A stretch of 64,000 nucleotides of DNA from Marinimicrobium sp. C6131 (GCF_026153455.1 NZ_CP110629.1:1116001-1180000); one strand, 5' to 3'. Shown: positions 17,442-25,779, numbered from the stretch's first letter. Translations and numbers: made by a program. The notes: generated by a model not told the origin, from the sequence alone.

Positions 17442-17489
17442 GCGCTTGTCTCCGAAGGGCTAGACGGGTTCGGGTGGACTCATCATTTC

Positions 17490-17507
17490 GCTTAGTGTAC
17501 TATAGAT
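17490..17507. promoter_or_regulatory. Candidate EctR operator
   Basis: TTAGT-GT-ACTATA at 17492-17504 is a near-palindrome with two central bases, in the spacer between ectR and ectA. Its form agrees with the EctR target reported in methylotrophs as I recall it (half-sites around TTTAGT and ACTATA with a GT centre). Binding is inferred. Confidence 0.55.
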
Positions 17508-17514
17508 TTTTATT

Positions 17515-17547
17515 TAGTTCTCTAACTATTTCAATTCATTCGAATTG
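17515..17547. promoter_or_regulatory. Two further inverted repeats in the ectR-ectA spacer
   Basis: TAGTT-CTCT-AACTA occupies 17515-17528 and CAATTC-ATTC-GAATTG occupies 17532-17547. Both are perfect short inverted repeats in AT-rich DNA between the EctR-like site and the ectA promoter. They could be extra MarR-type sites or sites for another osmotic regulator. Confidence 0.4.
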
Positions 17548-17567
17548 TCGGGGCAAACCTTGATTTT

Positions 17568-17596
17568 TTGCGGGTTTGGGATCATACCCCTATATT
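17568..17596 (+). promoter_or_regulatory. Candidate ectA promoter
   Basis: TTGCGG at 17568-17573 and TATATT at 17591-17596 are separated by 17 bases and lie 27 bases before the ectA start. An overlapping TTGATT/CATACC pair with a 17-base spacer is shifted a few bases upstream. Overlapping promoters are common at ectA, where osmotic-stress and housekeeping sigma factors share the region. Confidence 0.45.
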
Positions 17597-17623
17597 GTTG
17601 TTATAAACGGGAAGGAGCAGAGC

Positions 17624-18136
17624 ATGACCGACACACCCAGTGACAATCTGGATTTTCGCAAGCCCACCGCTGAGGTCGGCTACCTCCTGAATCAGTTGGT
17701 GGCTGCCAGCCCGCCTCTTGACCCCAATTCCATTTACTGCAATCTGCTGCAGTGCTCCCATTTCGCGGATACCGCCGTGGCGGTGTTCGATGGCGAGACA
17801 CTGGTCGGTTTTGTGTCGGGGTACGTAGAACCCAACAAACCGGACACACTGTTTGTCTGGCAGGTGGTGATTGCCGAGGCCGCCCGGGGTAAGGGGTTGG
17901 CCAAACGGATGCTCAAGCACTTGCTGAGCCGCGAAGCCTGTGCCGAGGTGCGTTACATTGAAACCACAATCACACCGGACAACGAAGCGTCCTGGGCGCT
18001 GTTCCGCAGCCTGGCCCGCGATCTGGATACCGAGCTGAACAGTGAGGTGTTCTTCGAGCGCAATATACATTTCGGTGGCGAACACGATGACGAACACCTG
18101 CTGGTGATCGGCCCCTTTCAGACCAGTCGCCACTGA
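17624..18136 (+). CDS. ectA: L-2,4-diaminobutyrate acetyltransferase
   Basis: A 170-residue GNAT-fold acetyltransferase. The EctA-specific stretches are clear: FRKPTAEVGYLLNQLV, SPPLDPNSIYCNLLQCSHF, LVGFVSGYVEPNKPDTLFVWQV, then the acetyl-CoA loop ARGKGLAKRML, and ETTITPDNEASWALFRSLA near the end. It makes N-gamma-acetyl-diaminobutyrate, the precursor of ectoine. The ATG at 17624 follows GGAAGGAGC; an upstream in-frame ATG at 17576 lacks homology. ectB and ectC, which normally follow, are absent here; the next gene is the aspartate kinase. Confidence 0.95.
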   Translation: MTDTPSDNLDFRKPTAEVGYLLNQLVAASPPLDPNSIYCNLLQCSHFADTAVAVFDGETLVGFVSGYVEPNKPDTLFVWQVVIAEAARGKGLAKRMLKHLLSREACAEVRYIETTITPDNEASWALFRSLARDLDTELNSEVFFERNIHFGGEHDDEHLLVIGPFQTSRH

Positions 18137-18221
18137 TTCGGTAGGCACTGTTTCATAAAAAGTCACACCGGCCGACCCGTCGGCCAGAAGGTGCCTCAAG
18201 ATGAGTAGAGGTATCGAACAA

Positions 18222-18254
18222 GCGGGTTAGCGGGGCGGCACCCCGGTAACCCGC
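18222..18254. repeat. Hairpin upstream of the aspartate kinase gene
   Basis: GCGGGTTA (18222-18229) pairs with TAACCCGC (18247-18254), and an inner GGGG/CCCC adds four pairs. It sits in the 142-base spacer between ectA and ask, 24 bases before the ask start. It resembles the GGGTTA/TAACCC repeats seen elsewhere in the window and may be a REP relic, or may affect read-through from ectA. Confidence 0.55.
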
Positions 18255-18278
18255 ACAATGTTTCAGAATGGAGGACTT

Positions 18279-19715
18279 ATGTCACACACAGTCGAAAAAA
18301 TCGGCGGCACGTCAATGAGTGAGTACGAAGCCGTACGCGACAATGTGGTTATGAAGAACGGGAAAGACGAGGACCTCTATCATCGCATTTTTGTGGTTTC
18401 CGCCTATGGCGGCCTGACCGACCTGCTGTTGGAGAACAAGAAGAACGGCCAGCCCGGTGTCTACGGCCTGTTTGCCAGCACCAACGATGACGATCCCTGG
18501 ATGGAAGCGTTCGACAAGGTGCGCAAGCGCGTGCTGGAGCTGAACAAGCAATATTTCGGTGACACCGACCTGCGTAAGGAAGCCGATGCCTATATCAAAG
18601 AGCGCCTGGATGATGCCGAGCGCTGCCTGACGGATCTGCAACGTCTGTGTCAGCACGGCCACTTTGAGCTGGATGCGCACCTGTTCACCGTGCGTGAGAT
18701 GTTGGCCAGTATCGGTGAAGCCCACAGCGCCTGGAACATGGCCAACCTGCTGCAGCGCGACGGCGTCAACGCCCGCTTTGTGGATCTGTCCGGTTGGAAG
18801 GCCGATGGCGCTCTGCCGCTTGATGAGATGATCAAGCGCTCGTTCGAAGGTATTGATTTCGCCAAAGAGCTGCCGATCGTGACGGGCTACACCCACTGTA
18901 AAGAAGGTCTGATGGCCAGCTTTGATCGCGGCTACAGCGAAATGACGTTCAGCCGTATTGCGGTGCTCACCGGTGCCCATGAAGCGATCATTCATAAAGA
19001 GTTCCACCTGAGCAGTGCGGACCCCCGCCTGGTCGGGGCCGACAAGGTGGTGCCCATCGGCCGCACCAATTACGATGTGGCGGATCAACTGGCGAACCTG
19101 GGGATGGAAGCCATTCACCCCCGTGCGGCCAAAGGCCTGCGTCAGAACGGCATTGCGCTGCGGGTGAAGAACACCTTCGATCCGGATCACGATGGCACCC
19201 TGATCACCGGCGATTACGTCAGTGAAAAACCCTGTGCGGAAATCATTGCCGGTCGCAAAGGTGTGTACGCGATTGAGGTGTTCGACCAGGACATGATGGG
19301 CAATATCGAGAAGTATGACTCGGGTATTCTGCACCAGATTTCGCGCTTCAAGGCCCATGTGGTGAGCAAGGACATCAATGCCAACACCATTGTTCACTAT
19401 GTCGCCGGTAACCTGAAAACCGTCAACCGCATCCGCAATATGCTGGAAGAGAAGTACCCGGATGCGGAAGTGGATGTGCGCAAGGTGGCCGTCGTGTCCG
19501 CCATCGGCAGTGACATGAAAGTCTCCGGCATGCTCGCCAAGTCAGCGACGGCGCTGTCCAGTGCCAACATCAGTGTGTTGGCCATTCACCAGTCCATCCG
19601 CCAGGTGGATATGCAGTTCATCGTTGACGAGGACGATTACGATCAAGCCGTGAAGAGCCTGCACAAGGCTCTGGTGGAAGTCCATGACCACGGGGACGCC
19701 ATATGCGCAGCCTGA
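18279..19715 (+). CDS. ask: Aspartate kinase, ectoine-associated type
   Basis: A 478-residue aspartokinase with the N-terminal motif EKIGGTSMSEYE and C-terminal ACT-like regulatory region (VAVVSAIGSDMKVSGMLAKSATALSSANISVLAIHQS). It phosphorylates aspartate, the entry into aspartate-semialdehyde, which feeds both lysine/threonine and ectoine synthesis. The sequence style and place next to ectA match the specialised Ask-Ect enzymes. The ATG at 18279 has GGAGG before it; an upstream in-frame ATG at 18258 is less likely. The end overlaps the next gene by 13 bases. Confidence 0.92.
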   Translation: MSHTVEKIGGTSMSEYEAVRDNVVMKNGKDEDLYHRIFVVSAYGGLTDLLLENKKNGQPGVYGLFASTNDDDPWMEAFDKVRKRVLELNKQYFGDTDLRKEADAYIKERLDDAERCLTDLQRLCQHGHFELDAHLFTVREMLASIGEAHSAWNMANLLQRDGVNARFVDLSGWKADGALPLDEMIKRSFEGIDFAKELPIVTGYTHCKEGLMASFDRGYSEMTFSRIAVLTGAHEAIIHKEFHLSSADPRLVGADKVVPIGRTNYDVADQLANLGMEAIHPRAAKGLRQNGIALRVKNTFDPDHDGTLITGDYVSEKPCAEIIAGRKGVYAIEVFDQDMMGNIEKYDSGILHQISRFKAHVVSKDINANTIVHYVAGNLKTVNRIRNMLEEKYPDAEVDVRKVAVVSAIGSDMKVSGMLAKSATALSSANISVLAIHQSIRQVDMQFIVDEDDYDQAVKSLHKALVEVHDHGDAICAA

Positions 19716-20602
19716 TCAGGCTGGCCGCGCTCTGTCTGATCTGTGCCTCGGTATCGGTGTTCGCCCAGAGCGACGCCGATGGCGAGGCACGTCAGCGTGT
19801 GGCCGAGGAAATCGAGAAGCTGGAAGAACCGATGTACAGCCCGTTCATTGAGCGCTATATGCTCGATGAACTGAAGCAGTTGCGGGTTGACTTGTCCAAT
19901 CAGCGCGCCGAGCTGATTCAGCAGGTGGTGGACCGGGAGATTGAGTCGATCGACCGCGGGGTGACCTACGCGACCAATACCGTCACCTACTTTTTCTATC
20001 TGATTGCGGCGGTGAGTTCCATTCTGGTGTTGCTGGGCTGGAATTCCATACGCGACATGAAAGAGAAGATGAGCAGCCTGGCGGATGAGGAAGTGGGCAA
20101 GCTGGTCAATGCCTACGAAGTGCGCCTGCGGGGTATCGAGAAACAGCTGACCCAGAAAACCCGGCACATTGATGCCAACCGTGAGGAAATTGAACGCACC
20201 CAGGAAATTCATTCGCTCTGGTTGAGAGCCAATCTGGAACATACGCCGGCGAACAAGATTGCCATCTATGACCAGATTCTGGCCATGAAGCCCGAGGATT
20301 GTGAGGCGCTGACCTACAAAGCGGATGTGGTCCTGGAACTCGGTGAACCCCAGTGGGCGGTGAACCTGTGTCAACAGGCCCTTTCGATTGATTCGGACAA
20401 CGCCCACGCGTTTTATCAGTTGGCCTGTGCTCACACGGCCCTGGGGCACTATGAAGACGGTGTGCATTTCTTGGGCGAGGCACTGGCCCGGGCGGAGAGT
20501 TACCGAGAGTCTCTGATGCAGGATCCGGCGCTGTTCCCGCTGCACGATATGTCCGCGTTCAAGGAGCTGTTGGGGATTCGGGAAGAAGACGGGCAGTCGT
20601 AG
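19703..20602 (+). CDS. Exported/membrane TPR protein
   Basis: A 299-residue protein with a signal-peptide-like N-terminus (cleavage near VFA-QSD, residue 22), a helical region rich in charge, one membrane segment near residues 95-115 (TYFFYLIAAVSSILVLLGW) and TPR-type helical repeats around residues 195-265. No enzyme motif is visible. It starts inside the end of the aspartate kinase gene and lies before the BCCT transporter, so a role in the osmotic response is suggested by context only. Confidence 0.72.
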   Translation: MRSLIRLAALCLICASVSVFAQSDADGEARQRVAEEIEKLEEPMYSPFIERYMLDELKQLRVDLSNQRAELIQQVVDREIESIDRGVTYATNTVTYFFYLIAAVSSILVLLGWNSIRDMKEKMSSLADEEVGKLVNAYEVRLRGIEKQLTQKTRHIDANREEIERTQEIHSLWLRANLEHTPANKIAIYDQILAMKPEDCEALTYKADVVLELGEPQWAVNLCQQALSIDSDNAHAFYQLACAHTALGHYEDGVHFLGEALARAESYRESLMQDPALFPLHDMSAFKELLGIREEDGQS

Positions 20603-20611
20603 AGTGTGGTT

Positions 20612-20670
20612 ACGGCGGATACTACCGAGGTTCGCGTAGGGCGGACAAGCGCGAAGCGCGCATCCGCCGT
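20612..20670. repeat. REP-like palindrome
   Basis: GGCGGA (20640-20645) pairs with TCCGCC (20663-20668) around an AAGCGCGAAGCGCG centre; a further ACGGCGGAT lies just upstream at 20612-20620. It belongs to the same family as 42284-42308 and 1538-1571. A triple ACCAATA repeat follows at about 20690-20714, just before the BCCT gene. Confidence 0.7.
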
Positions 20671-20735
20671 CGCCATACATTAAAACGACACAACCAATAA
20701 CCAATAACCAATAACAGGCCACCGAGGAGTTTCCG

Positions 20736-22343
20736 ATGTTCGACAACCTCGCCCAACGCCTGAAGTTGAGCGCCATTCCGCAAATCTTCTTTATCTCCGT
20801 CGGCATTATCGTCCTGTTCGTCGGCTTCGCCATTCCCTTCAATGAACCCTTTGCCCGCTTTTTTGACATGCTGGGCGGCTTTACCTTCACCAACTTTGGC
20901 TGGTTTTACGTCCTCAGCGTCAGCGGCCTGTTATTGTTTCTGATCTGGGTGGCGACCAGTCGCTATGGCCGGATTCAATTGGGACCGGACGGGCAGGGGC
21001 CCGAGTACGATACGCTGACCTGGTTCTGCATGTTGTTCGCGGCCGGTATCGGTACCATTCTGATGTTCTGGGGCGTGGCCGAGCCCATGTCCCACTTCGC
21101 CAACCCGCCCCTTGAGGGTGTTGACGGCGGCACCAAAGACGCCGCCCGCCTCGCGATGAATATCTCCCTGTACCATTACGGTTTACACACCTGGACCATT
21201 TTCACCATGCCGGCGCTGGCGATCGGGTATTTCACCTACCGTCAGGGCCTGCCGATGCGCATCAGCAGCGTGTTCTATTCGGTGCTGGGGGATCGTATTT
21301 ACGGGCCGATCGGGTGGACCATCGATATCATCGCGTTGCTTGGCACCCTGTTTGGCGTGGCCGTGTCGGTCGGCCTGGGGACGCTGCAGCTCAACACCGG
21401 TATGAATTATCTGTTCGGACTGCCCAAAGGGCAGGTGGCCGAAATGGCCATTGTGGCCGCCATTACACTGGTGGCATCGGTGTCTGTGGCACTGGGGCTT
21501 GATCGGGGCATCAAGCGACTGTCCGAGTTCAATATCGTAGTGGCTCTGGTCATTCTGGTCTTTGTCGCGGTGGCCGGACCGACGCTGTTTATCGTGTCGG
21601 GTACGGTTCAGAATATCGGTGGCTATCTGCACAATCTGCCCTGGCTGGCATTCTGGACCGAAGCTTACAATGAGGGCAACTGGCAGCGTCAATGGACGGT
21701 GTTCTACTTCGCCTGGACGATTTCCTGGGCTCCTTATGTGGGCATTTTCATCGCCCGGATTTCCAAAGGCCGGACCATCCGCCAGTTTGTGGCCGGGGCG
21801 CTGGGCGCGCCGCTGCTGTTCACCATCGTCTGGTTTTCCGTGTTCGGGATGGCGGCCATCGATCTGGACCTGAACCACGGTACGGATATCGCCGCGCAAG
21901 TGCAGGCGGACGTCTCGGTGGCGCTGTTCAGCTTTCTCGAGCAGTTCCCGCTGTCATCCCTGATATCAACCCTGGCGGTGATTGTAATCGTGGTATTTCT
22001 GACCACCTCGGCCGATTCGGCGGCCCTCGTGGTGGATCTGTTGTCGCGCAAGGACAGTCAACCTTCCCGAACCGTTCAGCGGGTGTTCTGGACTCTGTTG
22101 CTGGGGTTGGTGGCCGCCACGCTGTTGCTGGGGGGCGGTTTGCAGGCGCTGCAGAATGTGATCACCGCACTGGGATTCCCGTTCTGTGTGCTGCTGGTGT
22201 TTATGGCTTACTCATTGACCCGCGCCCTGCATGCGGACTATCTGGGGTATTCTATGGAGGAACTCGCCGAAGGTAAGGCACCGGCGATGGGACCCATGGG
22301 CTCGCTGCCCAGTGATCGCAAAGGTCGAGGAGATGACGAGTGA
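20736..22343 (+). CDS. BCCT-family osmolyte transporter
   Basis: A 535-residue transporter with about 12 membrane helices and the BCCT signature FAWTISWAPYVGIFIARISKGRTIRQF, plus the conserved GTILMFWGVAEPM segment of helix 3. BCCT carriers take up betaine, choline, carnitine or ectoine driven by sodium or protons. Near ectR, ectA and ask it most likely imports a compatible solute. The C-terminal tail is short. Its stop overlaps the start of the quinone oxidoreductase by four bases. Confidence 0.92.
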   Translation: MFDNLAQRLKLSAIPQIFFISVGIIVLFVGFAIPFNEPFARFFDMLGGFTFTNFGWFYVLSVSGLLLFLIWVATSRYGRIQLGPDGQGPEYDTLTWFCMLFAAGIGTILMFWGVAEPMSHFANPPLEGVDGGTKDAARLAMNISLYHYGLHTWTIFTMPALAIGYFTYRQGLPMRISSVFYSVLGDRIYGPIGWTIDIIALLGTLFGVAVSVGLGTLQLNTGMNYLFGLPKGQVAEMAIVAAITLVASVSVALGLDRGIKRLSEFNIVVALVILVFVAVAGPTLFIVSGTVQNIGGYLHNLPWLAFWTEAYNEGNWQRQWTVFYFAWTISWAPYVGIFIARISKGRTIRQFVAGALGAPLLFTIVWFSVFGMAAIDLDLNHGTDIAAQVQADVSVALFSFLEQFPLSSLISTLAVIVIVVFLTTSADSAALVVDLLSRKDSQPSRTVQRVFWTLLLGLVAATLLLGGGLQALQNVITALGFPFCVLLVFMAYSLTRALHADYLGYSMEELAEGKAPAMGPMGSLPSDRKGRGDDE

Positions 22344-23320
22344 CTGAACATCGCGCCTACCGGGTTCACCAGCCCGGTGATGAAAACGCACTGAGTCTGG
22401 AGCACACGCCCGCACCCGAGCCGCGCGCGGGACAGGTGAGGGTGCGCCACAAGGCCATCGGCCTGAACTTTATTGACATATATCACCGCACAGGCCTGTA
22501 TCCCCTGGATCTGCCGACCGGTCTGGGGTTGGAGGCCGCCGGGGTAATCGAGGCTCTGGGGTCGGATGTCCAAGGCTGGAAGGAGGGTGACCGGGTGGCC
22601 TATTGCAGCGGCCCACCCGGGGCCTATGCCGACTCCCATGTCGTCGCGGCGGATCGGCTATTGGCACTGCCGGATGGCATTGAGTACGAAGTCGCCGCGG
22701 CCACCTTGCTCAAGGGCCTGACCGCAGCCTATCTGTTACACCAGACTCACGCCGTTCAGCCTGGGGAAACCCTGTTGTGGCACGCGGCCGCTGGCGGTGT
22801 CGGGCTGCTGGCCTGTCAGTGGGCGGCACATTTGGGGGCGCGAGTCATTGGCACGGTGGGATCGGATGCGAAAGCGAAATTGGCGCTGTCCCGCGGCTGT
22901 TACGAAGTGATCCGCTATCGGGAGGAGTCGGTCGTAGAGCGTGTCATGAGCCTGACCGATGGCAAGGGTGTTCCGGTGGTGTATGACTCGGTGGGCAAGG
23001 ATACCTTTGACGTCTCTCTGGACTGCCTGGCCCGGCGCGGGCTGATGGTGAGCTTTGGCAACGCCTCCGGTGCGGTGCCGGAATTCAGCCCCTTGCTGCT
23101 GGCCCAGAAAGGCTCGCTGTATATCACCCGACCGACGCTGGCGCATTACGCGACCACACGGGAGGAGCTGGAGACTTTGGCCGGACTCTGGTTCGAGGCG
23201 GTGTTGTCCGGTGCGGTGAAAGTGGATATCAATCAGACCTACCGCCTGGACGAGGTACCCCGGGCGCATCGCGAGCTGGCAAACCGGCAGACTACCGGGG
23301 CCAGTGTTATCATTCCGTAA
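22340..23320 (+). CDS. qorA: Zinc-independent quinone oxidoreductase (MDR family)
   Basis: A 326-residue medium-chain dehydrogenase/reductase of the NADPH:quinone reductase type. It has the N-terminal segment KAIGLNFIDIYHRTGLYPL, the EAAGVIEALGSDV segment, and the NADPH-binding loop AAAGGVGLLACQWAAHLGA. Zinc-ligand cysteines of alcohol dehydrogenases are absent. The GTG start at 22340 overlaps the BCCT stop (GTGA). It probably reduces quinones or reactive carbonyls; the link to the transporter is positional only. Confidence 0.9.
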   Translation: MTEHRAYRVHQPGDENALSLEHTPAPEPRAGQVRVRHKAIGLNFIDIYHRTGLYPLDLPTGLGLEAAGVIEALGSDVQGWKEGDRVAYCSGPPGAYADSHVVAADRLLALPDGIEYEVAAATLLKGLTAAYLLHQTHAVQPGETLLWHAAAGGVGLLACQWAAHLGARVIGTVGSDAKAKLALSRGCYEVIRYREESVVERVMSLTDGKGVPVVYDSVGKDTFDVSLDCLARRGLMVSFGNASGAVPEFSPLLLAQKGSLYITRPTLAHYATTREELETLAGLWFEAVLSGAVKVDINQTYRLDEVPRAHRELANRQTTGASVIIP

Positions 23321-23359
23321 CCCAATTCGAACACTATCAACCATCAGGACCCCAACACC

Positions 23360-24268
23360 ATGCCCAAAGGCTTCGGCACCAAACTGGTTATCGCCATTTC
23401 GTCCCGAGCGCTGTTCGACCTGGATGAGAGTCACCAGGTATTTATCAACGAAGGCCTGGAAGCTTATGCCAACTACCAGATCGAGCGCGAAGACGAACCC
23501 CTCAAACCGGGGGATGCCTTTCCCATGGTACAAAAGCTGCTCCACCTGAATGAAAGCCTCGAAGGCGACCCCCGGGTCGAAGTGATTCTGCTGTCCCGCA
23601 ACAGCGCCGATACCGGCTTGCGGGTGTTCAATTCCATCGAGCACTACGGGCTCAACATTACCCGGGCCGCGTTCTGCAGTGGCAGCAGCCCGTACCGCTA
23701 TATCTCGGCGTTCGGCTGCCACCTGTTTCTGTCCACCGACGGTGAAGACGTGCGTCAGGCGCTCAATCAGGGCGTTGCGGCCGCGACCCTGGTCGCCGCC
23801 AAGAACAAGTCCGAGCAGGAAGAGGAGCTGCGCTTTGCCTTCGACGGCGATGCGGTGCTGTTTTCCGATGAGGCGGAGCAGGTGTTCAAGAGCCAGGGCC
23901 TGAGCGCCTTTGCCGAAAGTGAACGAGCGTCCGCCAAAACGCCGTTGAGCGGCGGCCCCTTCAAGGCCTTCCTGTCGGCACTGCAGGGCTTGCAGAGTGA
24001 ATTCACCGAAAGCCGTTGCCCCATTCGCACGGCACTGGTCACTGCCCGCTCGGCGCCGGCTCATGAGCGGGTGATTCGCACTCTGCGGGCCTGGAATGTG
24101 CGCATCGACGAGTCCCTGTTCCTGGGGGGATTGCCGAAAGGGGAGTTCCTCAAGGCCTACGGGGCGGACGTTTTCTTCGACGATCAGCAACAACACATCG
24201 AGTCGGCCAGCGAGCACGTTGCCAGCGGCCATGTTCCCCATGGCGTTGCCAACCAGGTGCCAGGCTAG
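23360..24268 (+). CDS. 5'-nucleotidase, cytosolic I-like
   Basis: A 302-residue protein that matches the 5'-nucleotidase family related to eukaryotic cN-I. The segments LVIAISSRALFDLDES, VILLSRNSADTGLRVFNSIEHYGL and RFAFDGDAVLFSDEAEQVF are visible, the last being the Asp-rich haloacid dehalogenase-like centre. It would release nucleosides from nucleoside monophosphates. It is 39 bases behind qorA and is followed by a 228-base spacer that carries the cysB control region. Confidence 0.85.
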   Translation: MPKGFGTKLVIAISSRALFDLDESHQVFINEGLEAYANYQIEREDEPLKPGDAFPMVQKLLHLNESLEGDPRVEVILLSRNSADTGLRVFNSIEHYGLNITRAAFCSGSSPYRYISAFGCHLFLSTDGEDVRQALNQGVAAATLVAAKNKSEQEEELRFAFDGDAVLFSDEAEQVFKSQGLSAFAESERASAKTPLSGGPFKAFLSALQGLQSEFTESRCPIRTALVTARSAPAHERVIRTLRAWNVRIDESLFLGGLPKGEFLKAYGADVFFDDQQQHIESASEHVASGHVPHGVANQVPG

Positions 24269-24496
24269 GCAGTGGCAGTCTATATAGTCTAAAGTTATAG
24301 CGAGGGTTATTTTTTGACCAGAGGCTGGCAATTTGGCTTCTGAGGCTCTATTCTACAAAAGAATAATTACCGTAATTTTTATAACACCGTCCTTTTGTTA
24401 ACACCGCGCTCTGGGTGATCGAGTCGACGGTTGGGGTTGAACGGTCTGCTGTGTCGGGGCGCACGGGGGCTGTCCGAAGGACGATCGGAGGGCATT

Positions 24497-25471
24497 ATGA
24501 AGCTGCAACAACTGCGTTATATCTGGGAAGTGGCGCACCACGACCTGAATGTGTCCGCGACCGCCCAGAGCCTGTACACCTCCCAGCCGGGTATCAGCAA
24601 GCAGATACGCCTGCTGGAAGATGAGCTGGGTGTGGAGATTTTTTCCCGCAGTGGCAAACACCTGACCCGGATTACCCCCGCCGGTGAAGCAATTCTGAAA
24701 ACCGCCGGCGAGATCCTGCGGAAAGTCGACAGCATCAAGCAGGTGGCGCAGGAGTTCAGCAACGAACGCAAGGGCAGTCTGTCCATCGCCACCACGCACA
24801 CCCAGGCACGCTATGCCTTGCCGCCCATCATTCAGTCCTTCATTAAGCAGTATCCCGATGTATCGCTGCATATGCATCAGGGCACGCCCATGCAGATTTC
24901 CGAAATGGCCGCGGATGGCACGGTGGATTTCGCCATTGCCACGGAGGCGATGGAGTTGTTCAGCGACCTGGTAATGATGCCATGCTACCGCTGGAACCGC
25001 TGCATTGTGGTGCCGCGCGAGCACCCCTTGGCGCAGGTTGAGCCGTTGACGCTGGAGGCGGTGGCCAAGTATCCGATTGTGACGTACGTGTTCGGCTTTA
25101 CCGGTCGCTCGAAGCTGGACGAGGCGTTCATGAATCGCGGTCTGGCACCGAAGGTGGTGTTCACGGCGGCGGATGCGGACGTGATCAAGACGTATGTCCG
25201 TCTCGGTCTGGGGATCGGTATTGTGGCGAAGATGGCGGTGGATGAGCATCTGGATTCGGATCTGGTGGCATTGAATGCGGACCATCTGTTCGAGAGCAGC
25301 GTGACCAAGATCGGGTTCCGCCGCGGGACCTTCCTGCGAGGCTTCATGTACGATTTCATCGAGCGCTTCGCCCCTCATTTGACACGCAATGTGATCGACG
25401 AGGCCTACAACCGCCACTCCCGCGCGGAGTTGGAGGAGCTTTTTGCCCATATAGAGCTTCCCACCTATTAG
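24497..25471 (+). CDS. cysB: CysB, LysR-family regulator of sulfur assimilation
   Basis: A 324-residue LysR protein with the CysB start MKLQQLRYIWEVAHHDLNVS and helix-turn-helix TAQSLYTSQPGISKQIRLLE. The effector domain holds the TTHTQARYALPP segment that binds O-acetylserine or N-acetylserine and sulfate. It activates cysteine biosynthesis genes. The ATG at 24497 follows GGAGGGCATT; the frame is open further upstream. The 24269-24496 spacer is AT-rich around 24340-24400 and likely holds the promoter; nothing else is seen there. Confidence 0.95.
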   Translation: MKLQQLRYIWEVAHHDLNVSATAQSLYTSQPGISKQIRLLEDELGVEIFSRSGKHLTRITPAGEAILKTAGEILRKVDSIKQVAQEFSNERKGSLSIATTHTQARYALPPIIQSFIKQYPDVSLHMHQGTPMQISEMAADGTVDFAIATEAMELFSDLVMMPCYRWNRCIVVPREHPLAQVEPLTLEAVAKYPIVTYVFGFTGRSKLDEAFMNRGLAPKVVFTAADADVIKTYVRLGLGIGIVAKMAVDEHLDSDLVALNADHLFESSVTKIGFRRGTFLRGFMYDFIERFAPHLTRNVIDEAYNRHSRAELEELFAHIELPTY

Positions 25472-25512
25472 TGAGTAAGTGGCCGAATCACGTCCGGTTT
25501 GTGGAGGGGAAG

Positions 25513-25650
25513 CCCTTTCAAGACCGTAAGCGGAGGGACTCCGCGCGTCGAGCCCCCAGGGGCCGCTCTATGGCATCCATGCCATCGCGGCATTCGTGCA
25601 TCCATGCACATCATGGGTTCACGGCGTGTCTTGTAGAGGTATACCCTTCC
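25513..25650 (+). repeat. Hairpin element B (degenerate arms, extended core)
   Basis: The element shows TTTCAAGACCGT, a GCGGAG-GGA-CTCCGC hairpin, GAGCCCCCAGGG and TTCACGGCGTGTCTTG, the same order as in element A. Its outer arms have decayed beyond the inner CAAGAC/GTCTTG, and the core is lengthened by additional small palindromes such as GGCATCCATGCC and GTGCATCCATGCAC at 25571-25610. It fills the first part of the 308-base spacer behind cysB. Confidence 0.75.
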
Positions 25651-25698
25651 GCAGCACTTTCTACGTAGTTTCTCAGCCGTATATTCTCTTCGTAATAA

Positions 25699-25725
25699 TT
25701 ATACAAAACCTCTTGCCTTGTACAA
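25699..25725. promoter_or_regulatory. Upstream operator of the MerR/photolyase operon
   Basis: TTATACAA (25699-25706) and TTGTACAA (25718-25725) form an inverted repeat with one mismatch and an 11-base spacer. A second site of the same design lies about 43 bases downstream, roughly four helical turns. TGTACA/TGTATA-type half-sites are typical of LitR/CarA-class MerR regulators, so the MerR protein of this operon is the likely binder. Confidence 0.7.
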
Positions 25726-25740
25726 TAAATCGGCGTACAA

Positions 25741-25769
25741 CTTATACAAAGCCTGGCCACTTGTATAAG
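25741..25769. promoter_or_regulatory. Second operator overlapping the ribosome binding site region
   Basis: CTTATACAA (25741-25749) and TTGTATAAG (25761-25769) are perfect 9-base arms with an 11-base spacer. The site ends at the AAGAGG ribosome binding site of the first gene, so binding would block transcription or its start. A TTGCCT/TACAAC pair with 17-base spacing (25713-25718, 25736-25741) is a possible promoter lying between the two operators. Confidence 0.7.
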
Positions 25770-25779
25770 AGGTGCATCG

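Noticed and set aside
18137..18278. Remnant of ectB or ectC between ectA and ask
   Set aside because: The spacer was read in all frames and no piece of EctB or EctC can be recognised; only hairpins are seen.
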